Of a DNA stretch of 36,694 nucleotides, positions 6,871 to 14,045 are shown in pieces. The notes beneath the pieces were generated by a model. The model saw nothing but the letters and a program-made list of their open reading frames with translations. It did no database searches and had not been told where the DNA came from. Numbering within the stretch: position 1 is the stretch's first letter; every line of letters starts with the position of its first letter. Source of the stretch: a virus; the IMG/VR virus record IMGVR_UViG_3300032086_003911, positions 1 through 36,694 of that record; one strand, written 5' to 3'. The position numbers and the translations under genes are program-made.

Positions 6871-6881
6871 TGTTCCTCTCC

Positions 6882-6947
6882 TTATAAAGTGAACATTAAA
6901 AGTAAATATATACTCACTACTACTAAGGCATATAAATCATCATTCAT
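6882..6947 (-). CDS. 21-residue single-span membrane peptide
   Basis: The minus-strand ORF encodes MNDDLYALVVVSIYLLLMFT plus a final Leu: an acidic N-terminus and one hydrophobic helix. GAAGGATGA precedes the start, and the TAA stop lies in the SD of the next gene. The start is only ten bases from the upstream stop, so it sits exactly between two translated genes. Likely an inner-membrane microprotein of unknown role. Confidence 0.5.
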   Translation of the reverse strand: MNDDLYALVVVSIYLLLMFTL

Positions 6948-6957
6948 CCTTCAATCC

Positions 6958-7161
6958 TCACTGATTTAACATCAAAGCCTCCAACCCGCATGCAAATCCT
7001 TCTTTATACGCATCGAGCATCTCAGACCGTGTGAAAAATGACTGGTGCTCCCCGCCTATGTTGCTGCCGTCCATGATCTTGCGAGCCAGATAGACCTCCA
7101 AATTAATTTCCATCGTTCTTTTGATGTTTTTAATCTGCTGTGGTGTGAATTTCTTAGTCAT
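6958..7161 (-). CDS. Small hypothetical protein, first gene of the small-gene operon
   Basis: This 67-residue protein has a basic N-terminal helix (MTKKFTPQQIKNIKRTMEIN) and a C-terminal FACGLEALMLNQ. AAACGGAG precedes the ATG at reasonable spacing. It is the first gene behind the minus-strand promoter at 7192-7220 and so is likely among the earliest expressed. The basic N-terminus could bind nucleic acid, but no domain is recognised. Confidence 0.6.
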   Translation of the reverse strand: MTKKFTPQQIKNIKRTMEINLEVYLARKIMDGSNIGGEHQSFFTRSEMLDAYKEGFACGLEALMLNQ

Positions 7162-7191
7162 TGTCGACTCCGTTTGTGTTCCCGTACAACT

Positions 7192-7220
7192 ATATTCTTA
7201 TTATTTTATAACAATGTCAA
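7192..7220 (-). promoter_or_regulatory. Early minus-strand promoter with AT-rich spacer element
   Basis: On the minus strand a perfect TTGACA (7220-7215), a 17-bp spacer and GAATAT (7197-7192) lie about 30 bp before the first small gene. The spacer contains GTTATAAAATAATAA, shared with the promoters at 28.7 and 33.4 kb. Confidence 0.6.
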
Positions 7221-7294
7221 CCATTAAAATGGGGGATATTTGAGCCAGGTTTTGGTAGCGTCTGATTGTAAGTACAGGTGCGTCTGATTGATAG

Positions 7295-7565
7295 TGACAC
7301 CTGTGACACCCCCCGAATGGGGGAGGCACACTTTTAAACCCTTGTTTTATAAGGTTTTGTGACACCTATGACACCTATGACACCTATATATATAAATAGA
7401 AATAGTAAATATAGGCACATAGGCACAGGTGACACAGCGCGGTAAAGTGTTTTTTATTCTCCGTTTCGCTTATTTGCTGTCACAGGTGGCACACGTGTCA
7501 CAGATCCTTTATACATGCGGCTCTTAGCGATGACACCTACTTTTTGAGGTGTCACTGAGGTGTCA
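7295..7565. repeat. TGACACC iteron-like array, candidate origin or operator cluster
   Basis: Eight exact copies of TGACACC occur in 271 bp: plus orientation at 7295, 7304, 7360, 7369, 7378 and 7531, minus orientation (GGTGTCA) at 7548 and 7559. Spacing is 9 bp within the first two clusters and 11 bp in the last pair. Near-matches (TGACACA at 7430, TGTCACA at 7479 and 7496) fill the gaps. An AT-rich tract (about 7384-7414) adjoins the triple repeat. The array lies in the divergent intergenic region between the early minus-strand operon and the packaging genes. Iterons plus an AT-rich tract are the classic layout of a replication origin; an operator array or terminase recognition site are alternatives. 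Confidence 0.65.
7310..7323. repeat. GC-rich hairpin CCCCC-GAAT-GGGGG
   Basis: A perfect five-base all-GC stem with a four-base loop directly follows the second TGACACC copy. No U-tract follows on either strand, so it is not an obvious terminator; it may be part of the candidate origin structure. Confidence 0.5.
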
Positions 7566-7591
7566 CTAATTCTGTTATTTATGTGTATAAT
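7563..7591 (+). promoter_or_regulatory. Candidate promoter toward the packaging genes
   Basis: A perfect TATAAT stands at 7586-7591. The matching -35 region (TCACTA at 7563) is poor and overlaps the last TGACACC-family repeat (GGTGTCA 7559-7565), consistent with a promoter that is activated or repressed by a protein bound to the array. It would transcribe the small terminase gene. Confidence 0.4.
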
Positions 7592-7611
7592 TGGCTTCGA
7601 CCCTCTCTTTG

Positions 7612-7950
7612 ATGTCTCATTTCTACTACAACGGAAATGAATATGACATTCCTGCCAAACTGAGAGGGTTACCCAAAATACGTATTGACTACTGTTTTTT
7701 ATTAAAGCATTCTTTAATCCCAAGTCAGCAAATTAAACTTTTATTTAATCTGAAACAGAAATTTGGTCGTGGATGTTTTAACTGGCTTGGGGCTTTCTTG
7801 ATCCTTTATACGAAATTTGATATAAAGAACTTATCTTTTATATCTAAAGTAGGGTTTTCTAGATGGCTAAAGGGATTAAAACGGGTGGAAGGGTCAAAGG
7901 CACACCAAATAAGGCGACAGCGCAATTTCGCGAGGCCATTAAAGGTCTAA
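7612..7950 (+). CDS. Doubtful ORF upstream of and overlapping the small terminase gene
   Basis: An open frame from ATG 7612 encodes about 112 residues starting MSHFYYNGNEYDIPAKLRGL. The first 83 residues look protein-like. The last 30, where it overlaps the terminase gene in another frame, are Arg/Lys-rich as expected for an out-of-frame shadow. No SD is visible. It may be a remnant gene, or 7612-7862 may be untranslated leader. Confidence 0.25.
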   Translation: MSHFYYNGNEYDIPAKLRGLPKIRIDYCFLLKHSLIPSQQIKLLFNLKQKFGRGCFNWLGAFLILYTKFDIKNLSFISKVGFSRWLKGLKRVEGSKAHQIRRQRNFARPLKV

Positions 7951-8180
7951 TAGACGGTAATCATGAAAACGTCTCACGGTGGCTCTATGAGGTTGCTGAA
8001 GGATGTCCCGAAAAGAACATTCAACCAAATCCCGCCAAAGCATTCGAACTTTATCTCAACATGATGGAATATGTTGTTCCAAAGTTATCTAGAGTCGAGC
8101 AAGTCGATTCAGAGGGTAATACTGTTGTTCCGCAGAAAATAGTACTCACACCGCTTGAAAATAAAAAGATTGACAACTAA
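7863..8180 (+). CDS. terS: Terminase small subunit-like DNA-packaging protein
   Basis: This 105-residue protein has the N-terminal basic motif MAKGIKTGGRVKGTPNKAT and a helical core ENVSRWLYEVAEG with NPAKAFELYLNMMEYVVPKL. This pattern is widely seen in proteins encoded directly before the large terminase and annotated as small terminase. Its expected role is recognising viral DNA and regulating the packaging motor. SD support is weak (AGGG ten bases before the ATG). An in-frame stop region and strong family-like N-terminus favour this start. The gene is separated from terL by an unusual 400-bp non-coding segment rather than abutting it. Confidence 0.7.
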   Translation: MAKGIKTGGRVKGTPNKATAQFREAIKGLIDGNHENVSRWLYEVAEGCPEKNIQPNPAKAFELYLNMMEYVVPKLSRVEQVDSEGNTVVPQKIVLTPLENKKIDN

Positions 8181-8197
8181 TCTGTTTGCTATATAAT
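8170..8197 (+). promoter_or_regulatory. Perfect-consensus sigma70 promoter at the 3' end of terS
   Basis: TTGACA (8170-8175) and TATAAT (8192-8197) both match consensus 6/6 with a 16-bp spacer. The -35 box overlaps the terS stop codon. Predicted transcription start is near 8204, at the beginning of the structured non-coding segment. It is the strongest promoter match seen in the window. Confidence 0.8.
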
Positions 8198-8203
8198 AAT
8201 ACT

Positions 8204-8586
8204 TGAACACTTGGGAAAAGATTGACCTTTTGGTGGTCTGTGTAGCCGGAACTCTACACCCTTACCGGAGGATAACCAGGTGTCTTCGCTATGAATTAAG
8301 AGTCGTAAAGAAGTCTGATTACCTGTAACAGACAGCCTTAACTTAAGGTTAGTAATACGGTTCTTACTTGATGGTGACCGCAAGGTGCTGACTTGCAAGG
8401 ATGCCAGAGCCGAGGTAGTAGGAATTTATCAACCCCTCAAGCCCAGATCAGCGAGGGCCACCATCTAAGAAAGTGCCAGTTCGATTCTGGCTCGTTAGCA
8501 GAGGCTTGGTAGGAAGGGATGCGGTTCGAGTCCGTGAAGTTCTTAGGAAGAAAAAGGCTTGACACCCCGGAAAGACGGGGAATTTT
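8204..8586 (+). ncRNA. Candidate structured non-coding RNA between terS and terL
   Basis: About 380 bases with no credible ORF lie directly behind a perfect promoter. Perfect helices seen by eye: GTGTAG/CTACAC (8240-8245 with 8254-8259); GTCTG-A-TTA/TAA-CAGAC (8313-8333); CCTTA/TAAGG (8336-8348); AGTAA/TTACT (8351-8368); GCAAG/CTTGC with a 7-base loop (8380-8396); CCCTC/GAGGG (8434-8457); GCCAG/CTGGC with T-loop TTCGATT (8475-8491). Two long-range 7-bp helices abut one another: GATGGTG (8370-8376) with CACCATC (8459-8465), and CTAAGAA (8465-8471) with TTCTTAG (8540-8546). A second T-loop-like sequence, GGTTCGAGTCC, is at 8523-8533, and GGTAG, as in tRNA D-loops, at 8508-8512. It matches no complete tRNA. 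It could be a cis-acting leader for terL, a packaging RNA or a free phage RNA. Confidence 0.55.
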
Positions 8587-8595
8587 AACGGGGGA
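8565..8595 (+). promoter_or_regulatory. Hairpin competing with the Shine-Dalgarno of the next gene
   Basis: CCCCG-GAAAGA-CGGGG (8565-8580) is followed by AATTTT and then by the SD AACGGGGGAACG before ATG 8599. The CCCCG arm can pair either with the local CGGGG or with the SD itself, so the two pairings exclude each other. This is the layout of a terminator or SD-sequestering switch. Another TGACACC copy lies at 8560-8566. Confidence 0.4.
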
Positions 8596-8598
8596 ACG

Positions 8599-8778
8599 AT
8601 GATGTTGATAAAGATATTGAATAATGACAAACGCGAACACAAATTTGTAGATCCTGTTATAGAAGTAATGGTGAATCATAAGCATCCTATACCACCGAAT
8701 GCGACAGATAAAGATTTATTCAATATAGCTGTCGCTAGAAATATTGAGAGGAGGAAGCTGGAAGGTGGAGAGTCATGA
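8599..8778 (+). CDS. Small protein encoded upstream of terL, 59 residues
   Basis: The plus-strand ORF encodes a 59-residue product starting MMLIKILNNDKREHKFVDPV and ending with a charged helix (IERRKLEGGES). The SD is TTAACGGGGGAACG, a variant of the early-gene motif and unlike other late genes. Two ATGs in a row leave the exact start ambiguous by one codon. Its stop overlaps the next mini-cistron (ATGA). It may be a packaging accessory protein by position. No family is recognised. Confidence 0.6.
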   Translation: MMLIKILNNDKREHKFVDPVIEVMVNHKHPIPPNATDKDLFNIAVARNIERRKLEGGES

Positions 8779-8813
8779 AATACGAAGCATTATTGTTGAA
8801 GGTCAAGGTTTGA
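8775..8813 (+). CDS. 12-residue mini-cistron coupling to terL
   Basis: MKYEALLLKVKV starts at an ATGA overlap with the preceding gene and has a good SD (GGTGGAGAGTC). Its TGA is directly followed by the terL ATG (TGAATG). This arrangement would deliver ribosomes straight to terL, which itself has only AAGGTTTG upstream. The peptide may have no function of its own. Confidence 0.45.
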   Translation: MKYEALLLKVKV

Positions 8814-10229
8814 ATGACCCAAGCAACCGTTGAACTCCCACCTAAGCTAATCCCTGTCTTTACTGGCGATGCTTTTGTTCGTGGAGCTTACGGTGGTAGG
8901 GGTTCGGGTAAGACAATGAGCTTTGCGCTCATGACAGCGATCAGGGGTATGATGTTTGCCGAAGCAGGGATTAGAGGTATTATTCTCTGTGGTCGTGAAT
9001 TCATGAACTCCCTAGACGAATCATCCCTTGAAGAGATCAAACACGCCATCCGCTCAATACCCTGGCTTGAGCAGTATTATGAGATCGGTGAGAAATATGT
9101 ACGCACCAAGAATGGATTGGTTGAGTACAAGTTTGTTGGCTTATCCCGTAATATCGGCTCGATTAAGTCCAAAGCTAAAATCCTAATCTGTTGGGTTGAT
9201 GAGGCTGAACCGGTACGTGAAGAGACCTGGCAAGTACTGATTCCGACACTACGAACCGAATATTCAGAATTATGGGTCACATGGAACCCAGCATCTAAGC
9301 ATTCGGCGACACATAAGCGTTTTAGAGTCAGTGAGGATGAAGACCATAAAGTTGTTGAGGTTAACTGGTCAGACAATCCACAATTCCCTGAAGTACTCAA
9401 TAAACAACGTATCAAAGACCAACGTGAGAGACCTGATAGCTACGATCATGTTTGGGAGGGCGCATTCCAAGATATTGCAACAGGTGCTGTGTATGGCGCT
9501 GAGATGCGTAAGATTGATAAAGATGTGCGGATTTGCACCGTACCACATCAAAAAGGTTTCCCTGTTTACACCGCATGGGACTTGGGGCGAACAGATGCCA
9601 CTGCTGTTTGGTTCTGGCAATACGTAGGAAATGAAGTCCATGTCATTGATTATGTTTGTGATAACTTACGTGACCCAGACTGGTTTGCCTCGCAATTATT
9701 GGGTAAAGAGGTCACAATAGACATTGTGTACGATCAAATACGGGTAAGATATGGGGCAGACATCGAAGAAATTAAATACAGACAAGAGTACGAATACGAA
9801 AAGCTTTGGCTTCCTCATGACGCTAAGGCTAAGACTTTTGCTGCTAAGGGTAAGAGTACTGAGGAGTTGTTTGCATCAGTATTTGGTTGGAAACTCATTT
9901 GGCGTACTCCATCTCTTTCTGTACAAGATGGTATTCAAGCTGCTCGGAAGGTTCTAGGCAAGTGTTATTTTGACATGAAATGTCTTGAGGGCACTGACGC
10001 ATTACGTGCTTATCGTTATGAGTTCGATGAGAAACTAGGACGATTGAAGGACAAACCATTACATGATTGGGCATCTAACCCAGCAGATGCTTTCCGTTAC
10101 TTGGCCATCGCATGTCAAGAGAAGCAACTTGCACCACCTGCTGAGGAAGCACGCTTCGGCGTAAATCAAACTATCGACGAAATGATAGCGGCTCATCGTC
10201 GCAAACGCCTTGCTAGTCAAAATTATTAA
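8814..10229 (+). CDS. terL: Terminase large subunit (packaging ATPase/nuclease)
   Basis: This 471-residue packaging motor has an N-terminal ATPase with Walker A GGRGSGKT (residues 27-34) and Walker B ILICWVDEAE (123-132, catalytic Glu after Asp). The C-terminal RNase H-like nuclease begins at YTAWDLGRTDATAVW (252-266), whose Asp residues are metal ligands, and the late DWASNPADAFRYLA motif completes the site. The protein docks on the portal, translocates DNA using ATP and cuts concatemers. Length and motif order are standard for the PBSX/phage terminase family. Start at 8814 is set by translational coupling to the upstream mini-cistron. Confidence 0.96.
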   Translation: MTQATVELPPKLIPVFTGDAFVRGAYGGRGSGKTMSFALMTAIRGMMFAEAGIRGIILCGREFMNSLDESSLEEIKHAIRSIPWLEQYYEIGEKYVRTKNGLVEYKFVGLSRNIGSIKSKAKILICWVDEAEPVREETWQVLIPTLRTEYSELWVTWNPASKHSATHKRFRVSEDEDHKVVEVNWSDNPQFPEVLNKQRIKDQRERPDSYDHVWEGAFQDIATGAVYGAEMRKIDKDVRICTVPHQKGFPVYTAWDLGRTDATAVWFWQYVGNEVHVIDYVCDNLRDPDWFASQLLGKEVTIDIVYDQIRVRYGADIEEIKYRQEYEYEKLWLPHDAKAKTFAAKGKSTEELFASVFGWKLIWRTPSLSVQDGIQAARKVLGKCYFDMKCLEGTDALRAYRYEFDEKLGRLKDKPLHDWASNPADAFRYLAIACQEKQLAPPAEEARFGVNQTIDEMIAAHRRKRLASQNY

Positions 10230-10271
10230 TCCCGTATATAATTATTTTATTAATAAGTCAAGGGGTTTACT

Positions 10272-10544
10272 ATGGGTGTAGCTAACGGTTTTGATTCCAC
10301 TTCTATAACTTCGACAACAACCCTAAAGGCGAATAGTGGGGTCATAAAAGGTTTTTTTGTTTCGGCTAATAATGCAGGCACTGTCACAATATATGACAAC
10401 ACTGCGGCTAGTGGTACTACAATTTTAGCTTCTTTTACGATTCCCGCACTTGGTTGGTATGAGCTTGGGTCTATAGGTTTTGGCACAGGTCTCCATGTAG
10501 TTATTGGCGGGACTTCTGCAACTGTTACTGTGGTATATGTATGA
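10272..10544 (+). CDS. Small beta-rich structural protein, 90 residues
   Basis: The product is Thr/Ser/Gly-rich with alternating hydrophobic strands (GVIKGFFVSANNAG, TVTIYDNTAASGT, HVVIGGTSATVTVVYV), as expected for a small beta-sandwich. Proteins like this occur in the head region of many podoviruses and are probably decoration or head-fibre components. The SD is AAGGGG. Its stop overlaps the portal start (ATGA), indicating coupled expression with the portal. Exact role not shown. Confidence 0.6.
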   Translation: MGVANGFDSTSITSTTTLKANSGVIKGFFVSANNAGTVTIYDNTAASGTTILASFTIPALGWYELGSIGFGTGLHVVIGGTSATVTVVYV

Positions 10545-12628
10545 GTAATAAACCCCCTGTAGAAAACGAAATCCCACAAGACAACCCTGCAAGATGGGTC
10601 ACTGAACTTCAACAGTCGGGAAAGCATGAAAAAGACTGGCGCAAAGAAGGTCAGTTCATTCAAAAGAAGTACCGAGGCGATGAAACTAAAAGCTCAGACT
10701 ATAACGGTCATGGGCAGTTTTACGTTAAGAACCCATTCAATATTCTCTGGAGCAACACCGAGTTACTCAAGAAAGCGGTTTATGCTCGTACACCAAAGCC
10801 TGTTTGTAAGCCGAAGTTCATATCACGCGCAGCTGAAGACAACAGTGTTTCAGATGCAGCTGCTCAAGTTCTACAACGTGCTTTAACTAGTTCGTTGCAA
10901 TCATATAGTTTCAACCAAGAGATCGAGTGCGCAGTTAATGACGCATTATTGCCCGGCAGAGGTGGTATCCGTGTCAGATACGAGCCTTACTTTGAGATGC
11001 GTGAAGTTGAGGTAGAGGTTGATACACGTGAGACAGATGAAGAAGGTAATCCGTTAACGGCTATCGAGATTCAAGAAGAAGAGTTTCTTGATTACGAAGA
11101 AGTTAAGTGTGAGTATTTTTATTGGGAAGATTTTCGTATTGGCCCTGGTCAGAAGTGGTCAGAAGTACAATGGGTAGCTTTTGGTCATAAGCTTACTCGT
11201 GAGGATCTGATTGAGAAGTTTGGCGAAGAAAAAGGTAAGAAATGTCCGCTTAATCTTAAAGCTGATCTACCAGGTCGTGGCGATAAGAATGGTGACACTG
11301 ATTACGATGACGAGCATTTCTTAGATCGCGCTTATGTTTGGGAGATCTGGGACAAGAAGAAAAAGAAGGTTTATTTTCTCTGTGAGGATATGAAATCGAG
11401 CTTTCTCAAGTCTGAGGACGATCCTCTTAATCTAGTTAACTTCTTCCCGATTCCTGAGAATCTGCAGTTCATCCGTACGACAAACACAATGGTTCCTGTA
11501 CCTGAGTATGGACAATATCAAACATTAGCTCATGAATTAGACAAGGCAACAGCGAGAATCATTCGCATTACTGATGCTATCCGTGTTCGCGGTGTGTATG
11601 ATTCTAGTCTGGCTGAGATTGGTCGCATGTTTGATCAAGGTGATAACCAGTACATACCGGTTGAGAACGCTGCACGTTATGCTGAAAACGGTGGGTTTGA
11701 TCGTGCTATCTGGACTGAGGATATGAAATCCAAGTCTGATACATTATTGCAATTATATGAGTATCGCAACGGTGTAATTGACAATATCTATCAAATTACA
11801 GGTATTGCTGACATCATGCGTGGTTCTAGCTCAGCGATTGAGACAGCTAGAGCACAAGAAATTAAGAGTGCTTTCGGCACCTTACGTTTACAAGACAGGC
11901 AGGATGAGGTTGCTCGTTTTGTACGTGATTTAATCAGGATTAAAGCAGAGGTTATTGCTGAGAACTTTAGTATTGAGACGTTACAACAAATGACTGGCTT
12001 AGATTATCCGACTCAAGAACAAAAGATGATGGCGATGCAAGCCTTACAGAATCCTATGTTTGTACAGCAGGCACCCGAGCAGGCGCAACAAATGGCTGAT
12101 TTAGCACAAAAACCAAGTTGGGAAGAAATTAAAGAAGTATTGCAGTCTGACTTGCTTCGTAAGTTCGCAATTGATATTGAGACTGATTCTACATTACATC
12201 AGGAAATGACTGAAAGTAAACAAGAAATCAGTGAGTTGCTTAGGTCAATTGTTGAATTTATTAATGGTGTGGCGCCAATGGTTCAGGTTGGTGTGTTACC
12301 AATGGATGCTGCAAAGGCGCTATTGATGTCTGGCGTCAGAAGGTTTAAACTAGGATCTGAAGTTGAGGACGCACTTGAAAAAATTGGGGAGCAGCAGGGA
12401 GGCACGGAAGGTGCTGAACAGGTTCCCCCCGGCGTCCAAGAAGCACAGGCTGAACAGCAAAGCATGCAGATGAAAGCCGACCTCGAAATGAAAAAAATGC
12501 AACTCCAAGATGAACTCGATCAACGTAAACACGAGCGTAGAATGACCGAGATTCAAGCACAATCACAGGCTGAGCAAATCAAACAAGCAGCACAAATGCA
12601 AGATAAATTAGCTACCGGAATGAATTAA
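10541..12628 (+). CDS. Portal (head-tail connector) protein
   Basis: This 695-residue protein lies directly after the terminase. N-terminal residues (NPARWVTELQQSGKHEKDWR) and the segment IYQITGIADIMRGSS followed by ARAQEIKSAFGTLRLQDRQ are typical of podoviral portal proteins in the P22/BPP-1 size class. It forms the dodecameric ring at one capsid vertex through which DNA is packaged and ejected. The C-terminal 150 residues are Gln/Glu/Met-rich and predicted coiled coil, consistent with a portal barrel. Start overlaps the upstream stop by four bases. Confidence 0.85.
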   Translation: MSNKPPVENEIPQDNPARWVTELQQSGKHEKDWRKEGQFIQKKYRGDETKSSDYNGHGQFYVKNPFNILWSNTELLKKAVYARTPKPVCKPKFISRAAEDNSVSDAAAQVLQRALTSSLQSYSFNQEIECAVNDALLPGRGGIRVRYEPYFEMREVEVEVDTRETDEEGNPLTAIEIQEEEFLDYEEVKCEYFYWEDFRIGPGQKWSEVQWVAFGHKLTREDLIEKFGEEKGKKCPLNLKADLPGRGDKNGDTDYDDEHFLDRAYVWEIWDKKKKKVYFLCEDMKSSFLKSEDDPLNLVNFFPIPENLQFIRTTNTMVPVPEYGQYQTLAHELDKATARIIRITDAIRVRGVYDSSLAEIGRMFDQGDNQYIPVENAARYAENGGFDRAIWTEDMKSKSDTLLQLYEYRNGVIDNIYQITGIADIMRGSSSAIETARAQEIKSAFGTLRLQDRQDEVARFVRDLIRIKAEVIAENFSIETLQQMTGLDYPTQEQKMMAMQALQNPMFVQQAPEQAQQMADLAQKPSWEEIKEVLQSDLLRKFAIDIETDSTLHQEMTESKQEISELLRSIVEFINGVAPMVQVGVLPMDAAKALLMSGVRRFKLGSEVEDALEKIGEQQGGTEGAEQVPPGVQEAQAEQQSMQMKADLEMKKMQLQDELDQRKHERRMTEIQAQSQAEQIKQAAQMQDKLATGMN

Positions 12629-12644
12629 CACAAGGAGATTAACA

Positions 12645-13475
12645 ATGGCTGAACATAATCCGGTTACCATATGCGGTTTAGATAGCAGGGGTAATCCAGA
12701 GTCAGTTAGTTCTATAAGTAACGGCCTGTCAATAAAGCACACTGAATATCATATCGGTGTAATTAATGGTGAGTATCCTACAGATACTTTTGTAGGCAAG
12801 TTCTACTTCAGGGATACGAATGCCGCAAACACGGATACCATGATGTGGTCTGATAACACAAATCTGACTATTTTAACAAGTGCTGAAACTTTAACAGTTG
12901 CTTATAACAACACAACGGATGGGCTAGGGACAACAGGTGCCCTTTCTTTATTAATCGATTATTTAGATGAAAATAACGAGCTTCAATCAACTATTCATAC
13001 TTTGAGCAATACGGGAAGTGACGTTATTAGCGTAAATAACCTAGGTGTAAATAGAGCTGTAGTTATATCCAGTGGTACAGCGGACACAAACACAAATGAT
13101 ATAACTATTACGGCAACCACAAGCGCGACAACTCAAGCACACATACCTGCGGGTTACGGTGTCACACAACAAAGTGTATTTAATTGTCCAATAAGTGTTA
13201 CTCCGGTAATAGATGCATTGAAGATAACAGCATCCAGGATAGGAAGTGGAACAGAACCAACAGTAACTATCTTTTTACGGGTCTATAACAGACTTACTGA
13301 TACTAATTACATTGTTAGGAAGTACATACTTGATACAAATGTAACGACTTCAATAGTAGACATGAAACCTATTCCTTTATCTGGTAGAGATGTTGTTTAT
13401 ATAACTTATCAGTCGACTAGAGATAATACAACAGTTACAGGTGGTTATGATCTAATCTATAGAAGTACCGCCTAA
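12645..13475 (+). CDS. Virion structural protein, 276 residues
   Basis: The N-terminus (HNPVTICGLDSRGNPESVSS) and the Thr/Asn/Ser-rich body with regularly spaced beta strands suggest a virion protein, perhaps a capsid-associated or adhesion-type protein. It has a clear AAGGAG SD. Position between portal and scaffold argues for a head component. No enzymatic motif is visible. Family not confidently recognised. Confidence 0.62.
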   Translation: MAEHNPVTICGLDSRGNPESVSSISNGLSIKHTEYHIGVINGEYPTDTFVGKFYFRDTNAANTDTMMWSDNTNLTILTSAETLTVAYNNTTDGLGTTGALSLLIDYLDENNELQSTIHTLSNTGSDVISVNNLGVNRAVVISSGTADTNTNDITITATTSATTQAHIPAGYGVTQQSVFNCPISVTPVIDALKITASRIGSGTEPTVTIFLRVYNRLTDTNYIVRKYILDTNVTTSIVDMKPIPLSGRDVVYITYQSTRDNTTVTGGYDLIYRSTA

Positions 13476-13476
13476 T

Positions 13477-13515
13477 TTGCGAAAATATTAAGCGTGATAT
13501 ATCATTATATGATAT
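13477..13515 (+). promoter_or_regulatory. Candidate late promoter with overlapping palindrome
   Basis: TTGCGA (13477-13482) and TATCAT (13500-13505) are 17 bp apart. The -10 box lies in a perfect dyad ATATCAT-TAT-ATGATAT (13499-13515), which could be an operator or form a hairpin in the transcript. It precedes the 162-residue gene and the scaffold/capsid genes. Confidence 0.4.
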
Positions 13516-13532
13516 TACTACCAAGGATGAGT

Positions 13533-14021
13533 ATGGCGTCGAAAAACGAGCACACGGGTGATTTGATTATGACCAAACGGTCGAATCAGAAATTGTACGA
13601 AGAAAATTACGAGAAGATTTTCGGTAAGAAAAAGAAGGCAAAGAGGGGCCGATATGAATGGCATCCTGAAAAACAGACATGGGTTCCTGCTTCCGAGATG
13701 CCTGCAAAATCATGCGATGCTCGTAGTACTAAATTTTATGCTCCTACTTTCCATGTATTTCGACCTTATGAAAGTCCCGTAACTGGCGAACTGATCGAGA
13801 GTGCATCACAAGAACGTAGTCATCTCAAGCAACACAACTGTCGAATCTATGAAGGGTTCGAACAGGAACAACGAGTTGCGGACGCACATAAAGCTGAATT
13901 AGAGTCTAAGTTTGAGGCAAAAATGCTTGATGCAATAGACAAAACGGCTGCAGGCCTTAAATACCATATGGTTGAGAAAGCTGACCCTTCTAAACCACTC
14001 AATATTTTTAACGATGATTAA
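13533..14021 (+). CDS. Conserved phage protein between portal and scaffold genes
   Basis: The start at ATG 13533 (MASKNEHTG) has AAGGATGAGT upstream; in-frame ATGs at 13494 and 13527 lack as good an SD. The product is very basic near the N-terminus (FGKKKKAKRGRYEW), then has the pattern PTFHVFRPYESPVTGELIESASQ with HLKQHNCRIYEGF. That pattern recurs in short phage proteins encoded near portal genes. Histidine and cysteine residues in that core might bind a metal. It may assist head assembly. Function not established. Confidence 0.62.
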   Translation: MASKNEHTGDLIMTKRSNQKLYEENYEKIFGKKKKAKRGRYEWHPEKQTWVPASEMPAKSCDARSTKFYAPTFHVFRPYESPVTGELIESASQERSHLKQHNCRIYEGFEQEQRVADAHKAELESKFEAKMLDAIDKTAAGLKYHMVEKADPSKPLNIFNDD

Positions 14022-14045
14022 TTAACCGCAACTAGCGAGGTACGT

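Noticed and set aside
7295-7565. CRISPR array
   Set aside because: Repeats are 7-9 bp, occur in both orientations and have no constant-length spacers.
7454-7723. 89-codon minus-strand frame across the TGACACC array
   Set aside because: No SD, no recognisable domain, and repeats in both orientations inside the frame fit regulatory DNA better. A decayed gene cannot be excluded.
8370-8546. Possible tRNA genes (7-base anticodon-like loop GTGCTGA at 8385, T-arms at 8475 and 8520)
   Set aside because: No acceptor stem closes around any set of arms and the spacing between anticodon-like and T-like arms is far too long, so these are tRNA-like motifs only.
8189-8685. Minus-strand frames of 64-82 codons opposite the structured RNA
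   Set aside because: No SD, Arg/Ser/Pro-rich shadow composition, and they lie opposite a strong plus-strand promoter and a plus-strand gene at 8599.
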